A DNA stretch of 64,000 nucleotides from Calothrix sp. PCC 7716 (GTDB taxonomy: Bacteria; Cyanobacteriota; Cyanobacteriia; Cyanobacteriales; Nostocaceae): the NCBI RefSeq assembly GCF_019977735.1, contig NZ_AP025018.1:3100001-3164000 (forward strand). Reading direction: 5' to 3'. Below the pieces are notes generated by a model. It had not been told where the DNA came from. It searched no databases and was given only the letters and a program-made list of their open reading frames with translations. The position numbers were made by a program, and so were the translations under genes. This document shows, piece by piece, positions 18,480-28,127 of the stretch; position 1 is the stretch's first letter, and each line of letters starts with the position of its first letter.

Positions 18480-20138
18480 ATGCGTTGTAATCATTCTCAG
18501 ATTCATTCTACTATCAGAACCACTGCTTTGATAGTAATATTAGGATGTTTTCTGCTAGTAATGCCTGTACAAGCGCAATCCTTACAAAATTTTCCGATTA
18601 CACTTGATGGGCGCCAGTTATTTAAAGTTAGTGACACAGGTCAAGTGAGTGCAGAAAATCGTGCTACCGATGCCAATTTAATTTTGAAGCAGGCGGTTCG
18701 TTCGAGAGAACCTGTAAAAATTGAGATTATAGAAAATAACCAGCTACCAGTTATTCGAGTTCAAGGGCGCCACTTATTAACTGTCACCTCACAAGATATA
18801 CCAACTGGTAGAACGAGAGAAGAACAAGCGAGAATTTGGGCACAAATAATTACTGAGGCAATACAGCAAGGTCAAGAAGAACGAAAGGCGAGTTATATAA
18901 CTCAGGCAATATTACTTGGTTTATTATCAATATTAAGCGCATTATTTATACATCAACTTCTAGGCTGGGTTTGGCGATATTGGTTACGCAGGCTAGTGCC
19001 AAGAGCTGCTAACGACCCCGAAACAGGAGCGCAACCGAAGGGTCTAGAATTGCTCTTGTACTTGACACTTTTCTTAATTCGTACAGGGTTATGGGTAGGA
19101 ATAATTATTTATATTACTGACTTACTTCCATTAACACGAGAGTGGAGTCAGCGCATAATAAACATCCTAGAAATGAGTTTAACATCTCCCCTAGTTTCTT
19201 TAGGTACTAAATCTTACTCAGTCATCAATATACTTATTTTAATTGGTTTATTTTTTGGATTACTGGGTGTTGCAGGAGCAGTCACAAACTTACTGCGCTC
19301 GCGCATTTTACGAATTACGCGCGTAAGTCGAGGTGTTCAAGAATCTATCGCTGTTATTTTCAACTATAGTTTTATATTTATTGGTACTGTTATCCTGTTA
19401 CAAATTTGGGGCTTAGATATCAGTTCTCTAGCTATTTTTGCCAGTATTTTGGGTGTTGCGATTGGTTTTGGCTTACAGGGAGTTGCCAGAGAATTAGTAA
19501 GTGGTTTAGTCATTACTTTTGAACGTTCAATTACTGTTGGAGATTTTATAGATATTGGCGAACATATGGGAACAGTAGAGCGTTTAAATGCTCGTAGCAC
19601 CCATATCCGCACTCTAGATGATATTTTGGTAATTGTGCCAAATTCTCGCCTGTTAGAAAAAGAAGTTAAAAATTGGAGTAGTCATAACCAAGCATCTCGA
19701 CTTGTGTTACCTATCCGTGTAGGTTATGGTTCAAATATGAATCAAGTACGTTCTGCATTACTAGAAGCAGCAAAAAGTCATTCGGAAGTTTTACACAAAC
19801 CAGCACCAAAGGTTTGGGTCAAAGCATTTGGTGAGGATTATTTAGATTTTCAGTTACTAGTTTGGATATCTAAACCTCGAAGGCAATTTCAAATAAAAAG
19901 CGACCTCTACTTTCAAATCGATGAAAATTTCCGACGCGATAAGATTTTAATTCCTTTTCCTCAACGTTCGCTTCATCTAAATTCAGGAAGTTTACCTTTA
20001 GAACTTTCACCCAAGTTAGAAGATTCTTTATTGAACATTTCCGCTATTTTAGCTTCTTTGTTGAATAAACAATCACAGAGTGATAGTTTTAATGGTTCTA
20101 GTAATTCATTATTAAATCCTAAAAAGAAAGACGAATAA
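18480..20138 (+). CDS. Mechanosensitive channel with periplasmic N-terminal domain, MscS superfamily
   Basis: 552 residues. An N-terminal signal peptide (cut near VQAQS, about residue 33) precedes about 100 residues of soluble domain. Several membrane helices follow (about 137-160, 190-215, 250-275, 292-312). The MscS core has FASILGVAIGFGLQGVAREL and a beta domain (ERSITVGDFIDIGEHMGTVE, LNARSTHIRTLDD). It is longer than MscS itself and resembles the larger cyanobacterial MscS-like proteins, which are thought to sense osmotic change. The C-terminal 35 residues are polar and Ser/Asn-rich. Confidence 0.9.
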   Translation: MRCNHSQIHSTIRTTALIVILGCFLLVMPVQAQSLQNFPITLDGRQLFKVSDTGQVSAENRATDANLILKQAVRSREPVKIEIIENNQLPVIRVQGRHLLTVTSQDIPTGRTREEQARIWAQIITEAIQQGQEERKASYITQAILLGLLSILSALFIHQLLGWVWRYWLRRLVPRAANDPETGAQPKGLELLLYLTLFLIRTGLWVGIIIYITDLLPLTREWSQRIINILEMSLTSPLVSLGTKSYSVINILILIGLFFGLLGVAGAVTNLLRSRILRITRVSRGVQESIAVIFNYSFIFIGTVILLQIWGLDISSLAIFASILGVAIGFGLQGVARELVSGLVITFERSITVGDFIDIGEHMGTVERLNARSTHIRTLDDILVIVPNSRLLEKEVKNWSSHNQASRLVLPIRVGYGSNMNQVRSALLEAAKSHSEVLHKPAPKVWVKAFGEDYLDFQLLVWISKPRRQFQIKSDLYFQIDENFRRDKILIPFPQRSLHLNSGSLPLELSPKLEDSLLNISAILASLLNKQSQSDSFNGSSNSLLNPKKKDE

Positions 20139-20219
20139 ACCTAACCCCCAACCCCTTTTGTTTAAAAATACAGAAGAACGAATTGTAGGCTATTGTATTG
20201 ATGTTTTTGTTACCTCCTA

Positions 20220-20288
20220 AGAAACCGGGCTTCTTTACGATAAATTAGGGTTTTATAGCGAAATTTTTGTGACTGTTGCCCGGTTTCT
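20220..20288. terminator. Long-loop inverted repeat between convergent genes
   Basis: AGAAACCGGGC (20220-20230) pairs with GCCCGGTTTCT (20278-20288). It lies between two convergent genes and overlaps the stop of the PRC-barrel gene. The same AGAAACCGGGCTTCT repeat family occurs at 24164-24229 and near 55690. It may terminate both transcripts or simply be an interspersed repeat. Confidence 0.5.
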
Positions 20289-20808
20289 AAGCCTCGTGCA
20301 AGATGTGTGTTACTTGACGACAATTTTTTCTACTCATCAACTTTTCCTCGTACATTTTGAGATTACGGTCGCTAACTTCATAAAAATAAGGCTCCAGCGT
20401 ATAATTATAAGTAGAAGCGTGATAAAATGCACTTAAATCAGTGATTGTTACTAACGGACGATAAACATCTCTGACTCGCTCCTCATAATCATTATCAATT
20501 ACAAAATTTTCATTAAATTCAGGTAAATTATCAATTTGCTCTTGTCTCAATCCTGGAACAAATAAGCGTTTATAATCATAGTCTACACTTGCCAAAGCAA
20601 CAGGCAACAATACTTTGATGCTAAAAATCCAAAAGCCCGTATCAATGACGAAATAACGGAAACGACCATTATCTCCATCAATTAATATATTGCTAACAGA
20701 ACCAATTAACTCATTATTGGCATAAACATAAAAATCTTTGATATCAAAATAAGCTAAAGTTTCGTCGCGATATTCAGGATAGTATTTATCTAACTTATAC
20801 AAAATCAT
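20287..20808 (-). CDS. PRC-barrel domain protein
   Basis: 173 residues. The first 90 residues fit a PRC-barrel beta fold (DIKDFYVYANNELIGSV, NGRFRYFVIDTGFW, RLFVPGL), followed by an acidic stretch and a tyrosine-rich tail. PRC-barrel proteins occur in the photosynthetic reaction centre H subunit and in RNA metabolism; in cyanobacteria many are stress-induced and uncharacterised. There is no signal peptide. The conserved TCCAC motif lies on the minus strand at 20931-20950, about 120 bp upstream. Confidence 0.75.
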   Translation of the reverse strand: MILYKLDKYYPEYRDETLAYFDIKDFYVYANNELIGSVSNILIDGDNGRFRYFVIDTGFWIFSIKVLLPVALASVDYDYKRLFVPGLRQEQIDNLPEFNENFVIDNDYEERVRDVYRPLVTITDLSAFYHASTYNYTLEPYFYEVSDRNLKMYEEKLMSRKNCRQVTHILHEA

Positions 20809-20930
20809 TTCTACTCCTATAATATCTGTGAATTCTAACTATAGACTTTACGGGGAATGATGTTAAAATGTAACTTGTGAGGGTTATTTAACAAACCAAA
20901 CTACTTTAAGTTTAAGGATATATCTTAAAA

Positions 20931-20950
20931 GTGGAAAACTGGTGGAAAAA
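20931..20950 (-). promoter_or_regulatory. Conserved upstream motif, minus-strand copy
   Basis: Read on the minus strand this is TTTTTCCACCAGTTTTCCAC, a weaker copy of the motif at 5968, upstream of the PRC-barrel gene. Confidence 0.4.
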
Positions 20951-21027
20951 CATGGGTAAGCAGTTTAAGTGTGTTGGTACAGGCGCCTCGGCTGGGTTGT
21001 TTATTTGGCTACATCCCAAACTATAAT

Positions 21028-21648
21028 TTAGAATAACGAAATTTTAGACATCAAGTAAAAAAAGTAGGCAGAGGTTTCTCGTACCAAAAACTTCAGCTTA
21101 CTTTCCATACTTTGGTAGCGGGTAGTAGGTGTAGCAGACGGATATGCATTCATACCTAAATCTCGTGCCATCAATGTGGCTCGTTTTAAATGTAAGGGGT
21201 CGCTGACAATGATAAACTTAGACAAATCTTGCCTCGACGCAACTTTTTTTGCGTTTTTGAGGTTTTGGAGAGTTGTATGAGATTTAGTTTCAATTAAAAT
21301 ATCTGATTCTCTGACTCCGCGCGCTATCGCATAACGCTTACCAACAGTTGCTTCTGCGATATCTTTATCTTCGCCAATTCCACCAGTAAAAATTATACTA
21401 CTAACCTTGCCTTTGTTATATAGATTGATTGCATGGTTAATTCGTTCTCTAAAAACAGGAGATGGTTCGTCTTGCCAAACTTCTGCTCCCAGTACAATTG
21501 CCGCATCAGCCGATTTGAGCTTGTTTTTAGTATTATAGAAATATATGTTAAATGCGGCTACTACTGAAGGCAAAATGACAAATGCAGTAACAAGTAAAGC
21601 AAACGCAGAGCATTGTTGTTTGATATAGTATTTTAGAAGCATAAGCAA
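21028..21648 (-). CDS. YdcF/SanA-like DUF218 membrane protein
   Basis: 206 residues. One N-terminal membrane helix (about 14-35) is followed by a DUF218 domain: DAAIVLGAEVW, the FTGGIGED loop, ESDILIETKSHTTLQNL and FIIVSDPLHLKRA. Family members (SanA, YdcF, ElyC) act in envelope biogenesis or bind nucleotide-like ligands; the reaction is not established. It is probably a single-gene unit; the peptidoglycan-binding gene lies upstream on the same strand but more than 100 bp away. Confidence 0.85.
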   Translation of the reverse strand: MLMLLKYYIKQQCSAFALLVTAFVILPSVVAAFNIYFYNTKNKLKSADAAIVLGAEVWQDEPSPVFRERINHAINLYNKGKVSSIIFTGGIGEDKDIAEATVGKRYAIARGVRESDILIETKSHTTLQNLKNAKKVASRQDLSKFIIVSDPLHLKRATLMARDLGMNAYPSATPTTRYQSMESKLKFLVRETSAYFFYLMSKISLF

Positions 21649-21754
21649 TTAATTCATCCATTTTGGTGAGTTTTTCACTTTTAGGACTTACGCAATTGGC
21701 ACATAAAAAACTAAAATCTGGGTAAATGCACTCTCTTTTTGGTTGAATTATTTA

Positions 21755-22405
21755 TTAGTTAATTGCAAGAGGATTACCAGCAGCGTTAATCATAGCAGCC
21801 CAAGTGCTTTGTCCAACTATTCCGTCATTCCCAACGCGCGCATCACGTCGTTGAAATGCTTCAACTGCTGTAGCGGTAGCATTACCGTAAATGCCATCAA
21901 CAGCACCAGTGTAAAATCCTTTCTGTTTCAAAAACCCTTGGATATCTCGCACAGCTTGTCCTCTACTACCAATACGTAATACTGGCGCCGTTTGTGGTGA
22001 GTATTTGTTTAGGTTACTAACAGGTGTTGGAGATGTGCGATTATCAGCTTTAATTAACGCTTCCCAAGTTCGCGAGTCAACTGCACCATTGGCAATTAGG
22101 TTTCTAGAACGCTGGAAAGTAATAACTCCGGAAGCAGTTTGGGCGCCGTAAATACCATCAATCGGTCCATAGTAAAACCCAAGTCGTCGCAACAAAATTT
22201 GAACATCTTGAACAGTTGACGATACGATACCACGTCTTAGAAGTGGTGCTGTAGAAGGCGAATATTCATTCAGATAACCATCAACTGTTATAATTAAAGG
22301 AGTTTGTGCTGTCGCTGGTTTAGTACTCAAAGGCAAAGCAGCTAAAGACATTGCAGAAACAACCCCAATTAACTTAAGACTTGATGGAATAAATTTATTA
22401 TTCAT
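21755..22405 (-). CDS. Secreted protein with two peptidoglycan-binding domains
   Basis: 216 residues with a signal peptide (cut near ATAQT, about residue 34). Two PG_binding_1 domains follow (about 58-115 and 140-200), each with the pattern VRDIQGFLKQKGFYTGAVDG, then IYGNATATAVEAFQ, and a final W. No catalytic domain is attached, so it probably only binds cell wall. It has an SD-like GGAG just upstream of the ATG. Such proteins are common in heterocyst-forming cyanobacteria. Confidence 0.88.
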   Translation of the reverse strand: MNNKFIPSSLKLIGVVSAMSLAALPLSTKPATAQTPLIITVDGYLNEYSPSTAPLLRRGIVSSTVQDVQILLRRLGFYYGPIDGIYGAQTASGVITFQRSRNLIANGAVDSRTWEALIKADNRTSPTPVSNLNKYSPQTAPVLRIGSRGQAVRDIQGFLKQKGFYTGAVDGIYGNATATAVEAFQRRDARVGNDGIVGQSTWAAMINAAGNPLAIN

Positions 22406-22489
22406 AGATTGCTCCTTTGAAAAATAAAAAAGTCAGAGATATACCCACTATAGGAATCCTCAATTATTTTTGAATTTTTTTTAATTTGT

Positions 22490-22511
22490 AAGGTGGGCAG
22501 TGCCCACCTTA
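22490..22511. repeat. Hairpin repeat AAGGTGGGCAGTGCCCACCTT
   Basis: A near-perfect inverted repeat typical of cyanobacterial dispersed hairpins. A sister copy with a TT centre is at 24550-24570. Confidence 0.75.
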
Positions 22512-22735
22512 CGCAGTATTTCAAAAATCAAACAGTAATCCTATATATACAAGTATCTCTTGCTGAAAGCTGATTGTTAGATTTTTTGCTTTAGATATAT
22601 AAACTATTATAAGCTCATGATTCGACTACAACGTCAGTCATCGGTTAGATTTGCTACTTACAATTTTTATAGCGAAGATGCCCAAAATATTTCTAAAGTT
22701 GTACTTTTGGTAATATATTTTGATAATATCTGAAA

Positions 22736-22755
22736 TTATCCACGAGTTTTCCACC
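22736..22755 (+). promoter_or_regulatory. Conserved upstream motif TTATCCACGAGTTTTCCACC
   Basis: 19 of 20 bases match the copy at 5968. It lies about 350 bp upstream of the second SLH gene; the first copy lies upstream of the first SLH gene. Confidence 0.5.
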
Positions 22756-23103
22756 ATTATGATTTAATCTCAAGTTATAACAACAGTCTGTAGTTTTCAT
22801 AACTCCATTTATGGTTTATGAGTTGAGCGCTCAATTCTCTTACTCCATTTAATTTGCATTGAAAATATGCAAATTGATTACATCCAATTTGGAATAATTA
22901 TTTTGAATTATAACTAATTAAATAAACTGTATCTTGTTCTACAAATTTTGTAACCTTCACTTCTTCTCGAACAACAGCTTGCTTTTGAATATCAGGAGTT
23001 TCTTCATAGATAGGCATCTGTATGGCTTTTTTGTTCCCGAAAGTTGCTTCTTTGTTAGAAACTACTACTATTAATTAAAATCTGAATGTGTGGAGAAAAT
23101 TGA

Positions 23104-24027
23104 ATGACTAATCTACTTAAAACTTTGTCAGTAGGCGCCCCTTTACCTGCTTTATGTATAATTGTACTAGCAGCAGGAGCATTAGAAAGTCATGCCCAAA
23201 CTTCAAGGCAAACCACCTTTCCTGATGTTCCCTCCAACTACTGGGCACAACCATATATTCAACGTTTAGCTGAAAGAAATATCATAACTGGTTATCCTGA
23301 TGGTACGTTTCGACCTGAGAAATCGGTTGATAGAGATGAATTTGCCGCAATAGTTCGCAAAGCCTTTGATGTTGAACCAATTCGTCAGATTCAAAGTGGC
23401 GCCGTATATAAAGATGTACCTGCGGGTTATTGGGCTTCTCGTCCCATCGAAGAAGCTTACCAACAAGGATTTATGACTGGCTACCCTGGTGGTTACTTTC
23501 GTCCACAACAACCTGTTTCTAAAGTTGAAGCGATAACGTCGTTAACAAAAGGTTTAAATATAACGGGTGGTACATCAGCAGTTACAGTACCAATAAATCA
23601 AGCAACTAGACGTAGAACTGCTAGAAAACCTATATTCGTTCCAATTGCAATTACTAGCTTGATGCAACCAATATTACAATCTAAAGTATCTGCTGCAACA
23701 CCTACCCCATCAACATCAACAACTAATAATCAAGCAGCAAATCTCAATCGTCCAGCATCATTCATCATTACCAATACTTACGCAGATGCTAACAAGATTC
23801 CACAATATGCTGTTGGTAATGTCGCAGCAGCTACTCAATCAAATATAGTAGTCAATTATCCCAATCCCAAAGTTCTCAATCCAACTAAACCTGCGACCCG
23901 TGCTGAAACTGCGGCTTTAGTTTATCAAACATTGGTTGCTCAAGGAAGAGCAGAACCACTTGCAAATAATTTACCTGCGGCTAAATATATTGTTCGGACT
24001 AATAACACAAATCCAAACAATCAATAA
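23104..24027 (+). CDS. S-layer homology domain envelope protein
   Basis: 307 residues. A signal peptide (cut near ESHAQT) is followed by SLH motifs: FPDVPSNYWAQPYIQRLAER with GYPDGTFRPEKSV, a second beginning YKDVPAGYWASRP with GYPGGYFRPQQPV, and a third after a Thr/Ser/Gln-rich linker (about 165-220) ending KVLNPTKPATRAETAALVYQ. It is close to the N-terminal part of the 6430 protein but has no fasciclin domain. It is expected in the peptidoglycan/outer membrane layer. Confidence 0.9.
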   Translation: MTNLLKTLSVGAPLPALCIIVLAAGALESHAQTSRQTTFPDVPSNYWAQPYIQRLAERNIITGYPDGTFRPEKSVDRDEFAAIVRKAFDVEPIRQIQSGAVYKDVPAGYWASRPIEEAYQQGFMTGYPGGYFRPQQPVSKVEAITSLTKGLNITGGTSAVTVPINQATRRRTARKPIFVPIAITSLMQPILQSKVSAATPTPSTSTTNNQAANLNRPASFIITNTYADANKIPQYAVGNVAAATQSNIVVNYPNPKVLNPTKPATRAETAALVYQTLVAQGRAEPLANNLPAAKYIVRTNNTNPNNQ

Positions 24028-24163
24028 CGGGATACTGTTAACGGTACAAAAAGTAAACCAACTACCAATTTGGTCGGAAAATCAAAAAGTTACAGATTAG
24101 CAATTCGTCGGTAACGACTTTCTAATAATGAATAAATACCCTCACATCTTGCACCAGTCCTAG

Positions 24164-24229
24164 AAACCGGGCTTCTTGACAAAGACTTTGCTATAAAACG
24201 TTGATTTTTCGTACAGAAGCCCGGTTTCT
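24164..24229. terminator. Inverted repeat AGAAACCGGGCTTCT with 36-nt loop
   Basis: Perfect 15-bp arms (24164-24178 and 24215-24229) followed by a short T run. It lies between the convergent SLH and PhoX genes and could act as a terminator; the same arms recur elsewhere in the window, so it is also a dispersed repeat. Confidence 0.5.
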
Positions 24230-24591
24230 TTAAGCTTATTGAGAATGCTGCAAGATGTAAGTTAACCAATTAAATTAACAATCTTGTGGAACGGGCATCC
24301 TTGCCCGTTTAATCAAATTATTTTCAACAACTGTGCAAAAATAGGGTATATAGTAATTTATTTGTCTATATTGCTTTGTTTTGTAAACAAAATTTATGCA
24401 AAAATTCTCAAACTTTAACAAAGCTATTTATAAGGCAAACTCAAAGAATATAATAATTATATACTATAAAATCAAAGCATCTTTAATTAAACGTTAGAAG
24501 TCTAGGCGCCGTTTATCTTTACGACTTTTAGTAATTTCGCTTTGGAATGGGTGGGCATTGCCCACCTTACTTATTACTTATCCTTTATTAA

Positions 24592-24618
24592 AGAGACGTT
24601 ACATGTAACATCTCTACA
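24592..24618. repeat. Palindromic repeat, TGTAGAGACG family
   Basis: AGAGACGTTACATGTAAC followed by ATCTCTACA; one arm base differs from the copy at 731. Intergenic, close to the 3' end of the PhoX-type gene. Confidence 0.75.
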
Positions 24619-24644
24619 TTGTGGGTAATCAACTGGACATGATA

Positions 24645-26903
24645 TCAACTAGTTGTAGATTTGGTAATAGCTACAACTGCTGGTAATGGTGGAGCATCAG
24701 GATTTTTGCTAGGCCAGTTGGAGCCAACTGGAACTTGACGAGTTTGCACAAATTCTTCGCCCGTGGTTGTTGTTACCATAAATTCTCTTGTTTCCAAGGC
24801 TTGATTTTTGCGAATGCCGTTTGCTTCTCCGGGATGTTGTATTGCAAGAAACATTGTTTGCTCGTCAGGGGTAAAGCAGGGGCCTGTGGTTTCACACTCC
24901 ATTGGTCCTGTTCCAAAAAGAAAAGCTTTACCCGCATCGGCGCCACTTGTAGGAATATACCATAAAGCATTGTTGCCAAATATACCAGATACACTGGCTG
25001 GCTTGCCATCATCACTGGTACGACTTTTAAGCTCTTTATTAAGTTTGGTTGTAGATATATCTGTTACCATCCATACATTGCCACTGCGGTCTATCAGCAA
25101 ATTATCTGGGTTGGCAAAACCAAGACCACCTGAGAAAGGTTCACCACCTGTTGCCATCATTTTCCAGCGAAAAGTATTTGCTGCGGGGTTGTTTCCATCT
25201 TCTGTTAGACGCATTATCCAACCATATTCGTAGGGAGCTTCACCTTTGGGACTTTTGAATATCCTGTTGTCGGGTCCACCTTCTTTATCAGCAGAGCCAG
25301 AGGTGAAGCTGATAAGTAAATCACCATTAGGTCCAATTTCTGTGTCTTCTGGACGAGCTGTATAAGTGGCGCCTACTGCATTAGCCGCATAGTGTGCGTC
25401 AATCAAAATAGCACCCTGTTTTTCTTCTGGGTTGCCCGTATAAAGGTCGTTGAGTTTTTTGAATTTTTTCTTGTACTGTGGAATTTGCTCGTCTTTATTG
25501 ACTTCTAAATATCCACCAGGGATAGGGTCTGGAAGTCTCAGTAAACTTTTTTGATTTGTTTGTTTTGATGTTTTGCTTTCGGGACCTTTTGGCAAACGAA
25601 TCAAATTACCAGCGATATTACCAGGAAGGTCTGGGTTAATAGGTGTATCTGCTTTTAGAGGTATCCAGCGACCTGTACCGTCTGCGTTAAATTTGGCTGC
25701 GTAGAGCATTCCTTGCTGTAAAAGCTTAGAATTGGCTTTATCTTTTGGGTTATTTACTTTTTTACTGCTAACAAATTTGTAAATGTGTCCTCCTCTACGG
25801 TCGCACCCAGAATAAAATGCTAGAGGTTTTCCCGCTTCTGCGCGAACACCTACAGCTTCGTGACGATAGCGTCCCAACCAAGTATGTTTGACACCATAGT
25901 CTTTAGCATTTGCTGGGTCTACTTCCACAATCCAACCATATTTATGGGCGCCTAATCCAAATACATTACCCTGCCCATAAAGTTCCTCATCATCAAGGGC
26001 AAAAGGTCGTTTACCTGGGTCAAAAGGCGTACCATCAGCATATACAGGTTCTGGTACTTGGGCTTGAAAGTTTTCTTCGGCACTCAGAACAGTACCCCAA
26101 GGTGTAGTTCCACCCGCACAGTTACCAAAAGTTCCAATAATGCGCTCTCCAAGTTTATCGATGTAACCTATACCTTGTTTTTTACGAAATACCGCAACAG
26201 CAGGACCAGTTGCTTTGAGGTAACGTTTATCCTCCAAACCAGAAATACCGCTAATTCGTCTGTCTGCACTCGAATTAGTTCTTTCCCAGTTACCATTACT
26301 ATTTCTGCGAATCGAAATAACACCTAATCCTTGGTCTAATAGCGCTTCAAAAGATATTTCTCTAATTTTCAACTTAATAGAGTCTTTATCTGCCAAACCA
26401 AAAGCATTGATTTCATTTTTTGTTGATGCTTTCTCCTTGAGAACTGCTTTTACCTCATCAAATGGCAGCGATTTTCCAATAACTTGTTGGTAAGTTTGCA
26501 TCCAGGGAATGGCACTAACATATTCAAAATTAATTACCAGATACCCTTCGTTTTCGCTTGTTGGGATAAAAGATAAATAATCATTATTGTAACCGAAACG
26601 GGAATCACCCACTTTATCTCCCCAAGCTGCAATCACTTGATACTGGTATCCATCTGGCAATGTCAAATCATCAACTACCTCAAAACTGCTATAGTTTTCC
26701 TTATGCTGTTCTGGTTTAAATCCATCAGTTTCTAGGGGAATTGAACCTTTGATTGGGTTGAATGAGAATGATGCTTGAACAATAGGTTTTGTCACTTGAG
26801 GACTAATTCCTACTTTCCGTTCGCATCCACTTAGTGAACCCAAAGCTACCGCACCGGCACTTCCTCCCATCAACAGCAAAAATTCACGACGTTTAATATT
26901 CAT
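24645..26903 (-). CDS. phoX: PhoX-type phosphatase (DUF839), Tat-exported
   Basis: 752 residues. A twin-arginine signal (KRREFLLLMGGSAGAVALG) ends in a possible lipobox LSGC. The body matches PhoX: an early GTFGNCAGGTTPWGTVLSAEENF stretch (shown here as GNCAGGTTPWGT then SAEENF), YGWIVEVDP, LGRYRHEAV, FYSGCDRRGGHIYKF, and late FTPDEQTMFLAIQHPGE. PhoX is a calcium- and iron-dependent alkaline phosphatase that frees phosphate from organic esters outside the cytoplasm. No Pho box was identified upstream. Related DUF839 proteins without proven activity exist, so the exact substrate is open. Confidence 0.85.
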   Translation of the reverse strand: MNIKRREFLLLMGGSAGAVALGSLSGCERKVGISPQVTKPIVQASFSFNPIKGSIPLETDGFKPEQHKENYSSFEVVDDLTLPDGYQYQVIAAWGDKVGDSRFGYNNDYLSFIPTSENEGYLVINFEYVSAIPWMQTYQQVIGKSLPFDEVKAVLKEKASTKNEINAFGLADKDSIKLKIREISFEALLDQGLGVISIRRNSNGNWERTNSSADRRISGISGLEDKRYLKATGPAVAVFRKKQGIGYIDKLGERIIGTFGNCAGGTTPWGTVLSAEENFQAQVPEPVYADGTPFDPGKRPFALDDEELYGQGNVFGLGAHKYGWIVEVDPANAKDYGVKHTWLGRYRHEAVGVRAEAGKPLAFYSGCDRRGGHIYKFVSSKKVNNPKDKANSKLLQQGMLYAAKFNADGTGRWIPLKADTPINPDLPGNIAGNLIRLPKGPESKTSKQTNQKSLLRLPDPIPGGYLEVNKDEQIPQYKKKFKKLNDLYTGNPEEKQGAILIDAHYAANAVGATYTARPEDTEIGPNGDLLISFTSGSADKEGGPDNRIFKSPKGEAPYEYGWIMRLTEDGNNPAANTFRWKMMATGGEPFSGGLGFANPDNLLIDRSGNVWMVTDISTTKLNKELKSRTSDDGKPASVSGIFGNNALWYIPTSGADAGKAFLFGTGPMECETTGPCFTPDEQTMFLAIQHPGEANGIRKNQALETREFMVTTTTGEEFVQTRQVPVGSNWPSKNPDAPPLPAVVAITKSTTS

Positions 26904-27054
26904 TGATTGATTGTATTAAAGTAGATAAATAATTTTAACTGTACTAGTTTAATTGTTTTATTTTAAGAAAAGGTTAAATATTTACTGTGGCTATATATGG
27001 TTTATATGTACTGGTACAATTGTTTTATGGGCTGCGGAGCGAAGAAATATTGCC

Positions 27055-27705
27055 ATGAACTATAAGCAAACCTTTGCAATTCTCTTAATGAACAGCATGT
27101 TGGGTGCAACGCCTGTACTAGCAGCAGATTTTCAACAATCATACAACCAAGGTGTGCAAAAGCTTGCCCAAGGTAACTTTAACGGCGCCATTACAGAATT
27201 TGACAAAGTAGTACAATTAAACCCTAAATATTCAGAAGCATATTGTTTGCGAGGACAAGCAAAAGCACAGCTTGGAGATATTCGAGGAGCGATAACTGAT
27301 ATAAGTCAAGCAATAAAATTAAATCCCGGACACCTTAATGCTTATAATTTGAGAGCCACAATATACGCGCAGACAGGAAATATAAACGCAGCAGTTGCTG
27401 ATTTTAATCAAACTATCAAAATAAATCCTAAGTTTGTTGATGGTTTTTACAACTTGGGACTTTTGAGTTACAGACAAGCGAATTATAAACAAGCCATAGT
27501 ACAATTTGACCAGGCACTAGCAATTAATCCTAATTTAGCAGATGCATACGGTAATCGCGGACTTGCACAACATGCTTTAGGAAATCGTAAGAGTGCTATT
27601 ACTGATTTAGAAAAAGCTGTAACTCTTTTCCAGCAACAAGGAAAAACCAATGCTTACCAGGAAACACAAACCTTACTTTACCTAATTAAAAATCGCAAAT
27701 TATAG
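27055..27705 (+). CDS. Secreted tetratricopeptide-repeat protein
   Basis: 216 residues from ATG 27055, chosen because a signal peptide starts there (cut near VLAAD); a longer frame opens at 26953. At least five TPR units follow, with the pattern AITEFDKVVQLNPKYSEAYCLRGQ, given here as FDKVVQLNPKYSEAY and recurring as AINPNLADAYGNRGLAQ. TPRs bind other proteins; in this setting it is probably a periplasmic scaffold. It is divergent from the PhoX gene across about 150 bp. Confidence 0.85.
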   Translation: MNYKQTFAILLMNSMLGATPVLAADFQQSYNQGVQKLAQGNFNGAITEFDKVVQLNPKYSEAYCLRGQAKAQLGDIRGAITDISQAIKLNPGHLNAYNLRATIYAQTGNINAAVADFNQTIKINPKFVDGFYNLGLLSYRQANYKQAIVQFDQALAINPNLADAYGNRGLAQHALGNRKSAITDLEKAVTLFQQQGKTNAYQETQTLLYLIKNRKL

Positions 27706-28127
27706 GATTTGGTTTATCTAGTGAGCGACACATTTAAAGAGCATGAAATAAATGTGTTTTCAATACTACTCAGTATAAGAATTTGATCCCCCCAACCCCC
27801 CTTAATAAGGGGGGCTATAAACTCTCTTTTTTGCCGCTTATTAAGGGGACTATAAACCCTCTTTTTCCCCCCTTATTAAGGGGGGTTAGGGGGGATTAAT
27901 TATGTTACACAAAGCTACCCCTTACAGTATTTAATGTGTCTTAGCTTCAAATTTCATCCTAATTTCATATTTAGAAGGCAGACTAAGTATTATAGACACT
28001 GCCGCAGCTATATGTTGTATATCGCGCGTATTAAGCAGTAATTACCGAACAAAGACTTGACTCTCTAGCTAACTGGAGAGTTCATAATCGACATATACAA
28101 AACTCTAGATGAATTCAACTAACATTT
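27706..28127. other. Intergenic region with G-run inverted repeat element
   Basis: Contains the CCCCCC/GGGGGG element at 27783-27899; otherwise no gene is seen. The last 100 bp should hold the promoter of the DUF305 gene. Confidence 0.5.
27783..27899. repeat. MITE-like element of nested CCCCCCTTA/TAAGGGGGG palindromes
   Basis: Outer arms TTGATCCCCCCAACCCCCC and GGGGGGTTAGGGGGGATTAA enclose two 19-bp palindromes, CCCCCCTTAATAAGGGGGG (27796-27814) and CCCCCCTTATTAAGGGGGG (27867-27885). This is a widespread kind of cyanobacterial dispersed repeat; no coding capacity. Confidence 0.7.

Larger units (their letters stand above)
22406..23103. other. Intergenic region with hairpin repeat and conserved motif
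   Basis: No gene is supported. A 22-bp hairpin repeat lies at 22490-22511 and the conserved motif at 22736-22755. The rest is AT-rich and probably holds the divergent promoters of the peptidoglycan-binding and SLH genes. Confidence 0.5.
24028..24644. other. Repeat-rich intergenic region between convergent genes
   Basis: No gene is supported. It contains the AGAAACCGGGCTTCT inverted repeat (24164-24229), a small hairpin ACGGGCATCCTTGCCCGT near 24292-24310, a GGTGGGCATTGCCCACC hairpin (24550-24567) and a TGTAGAGACG-family palindrome (24592-24618). Confidence 0.6.
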
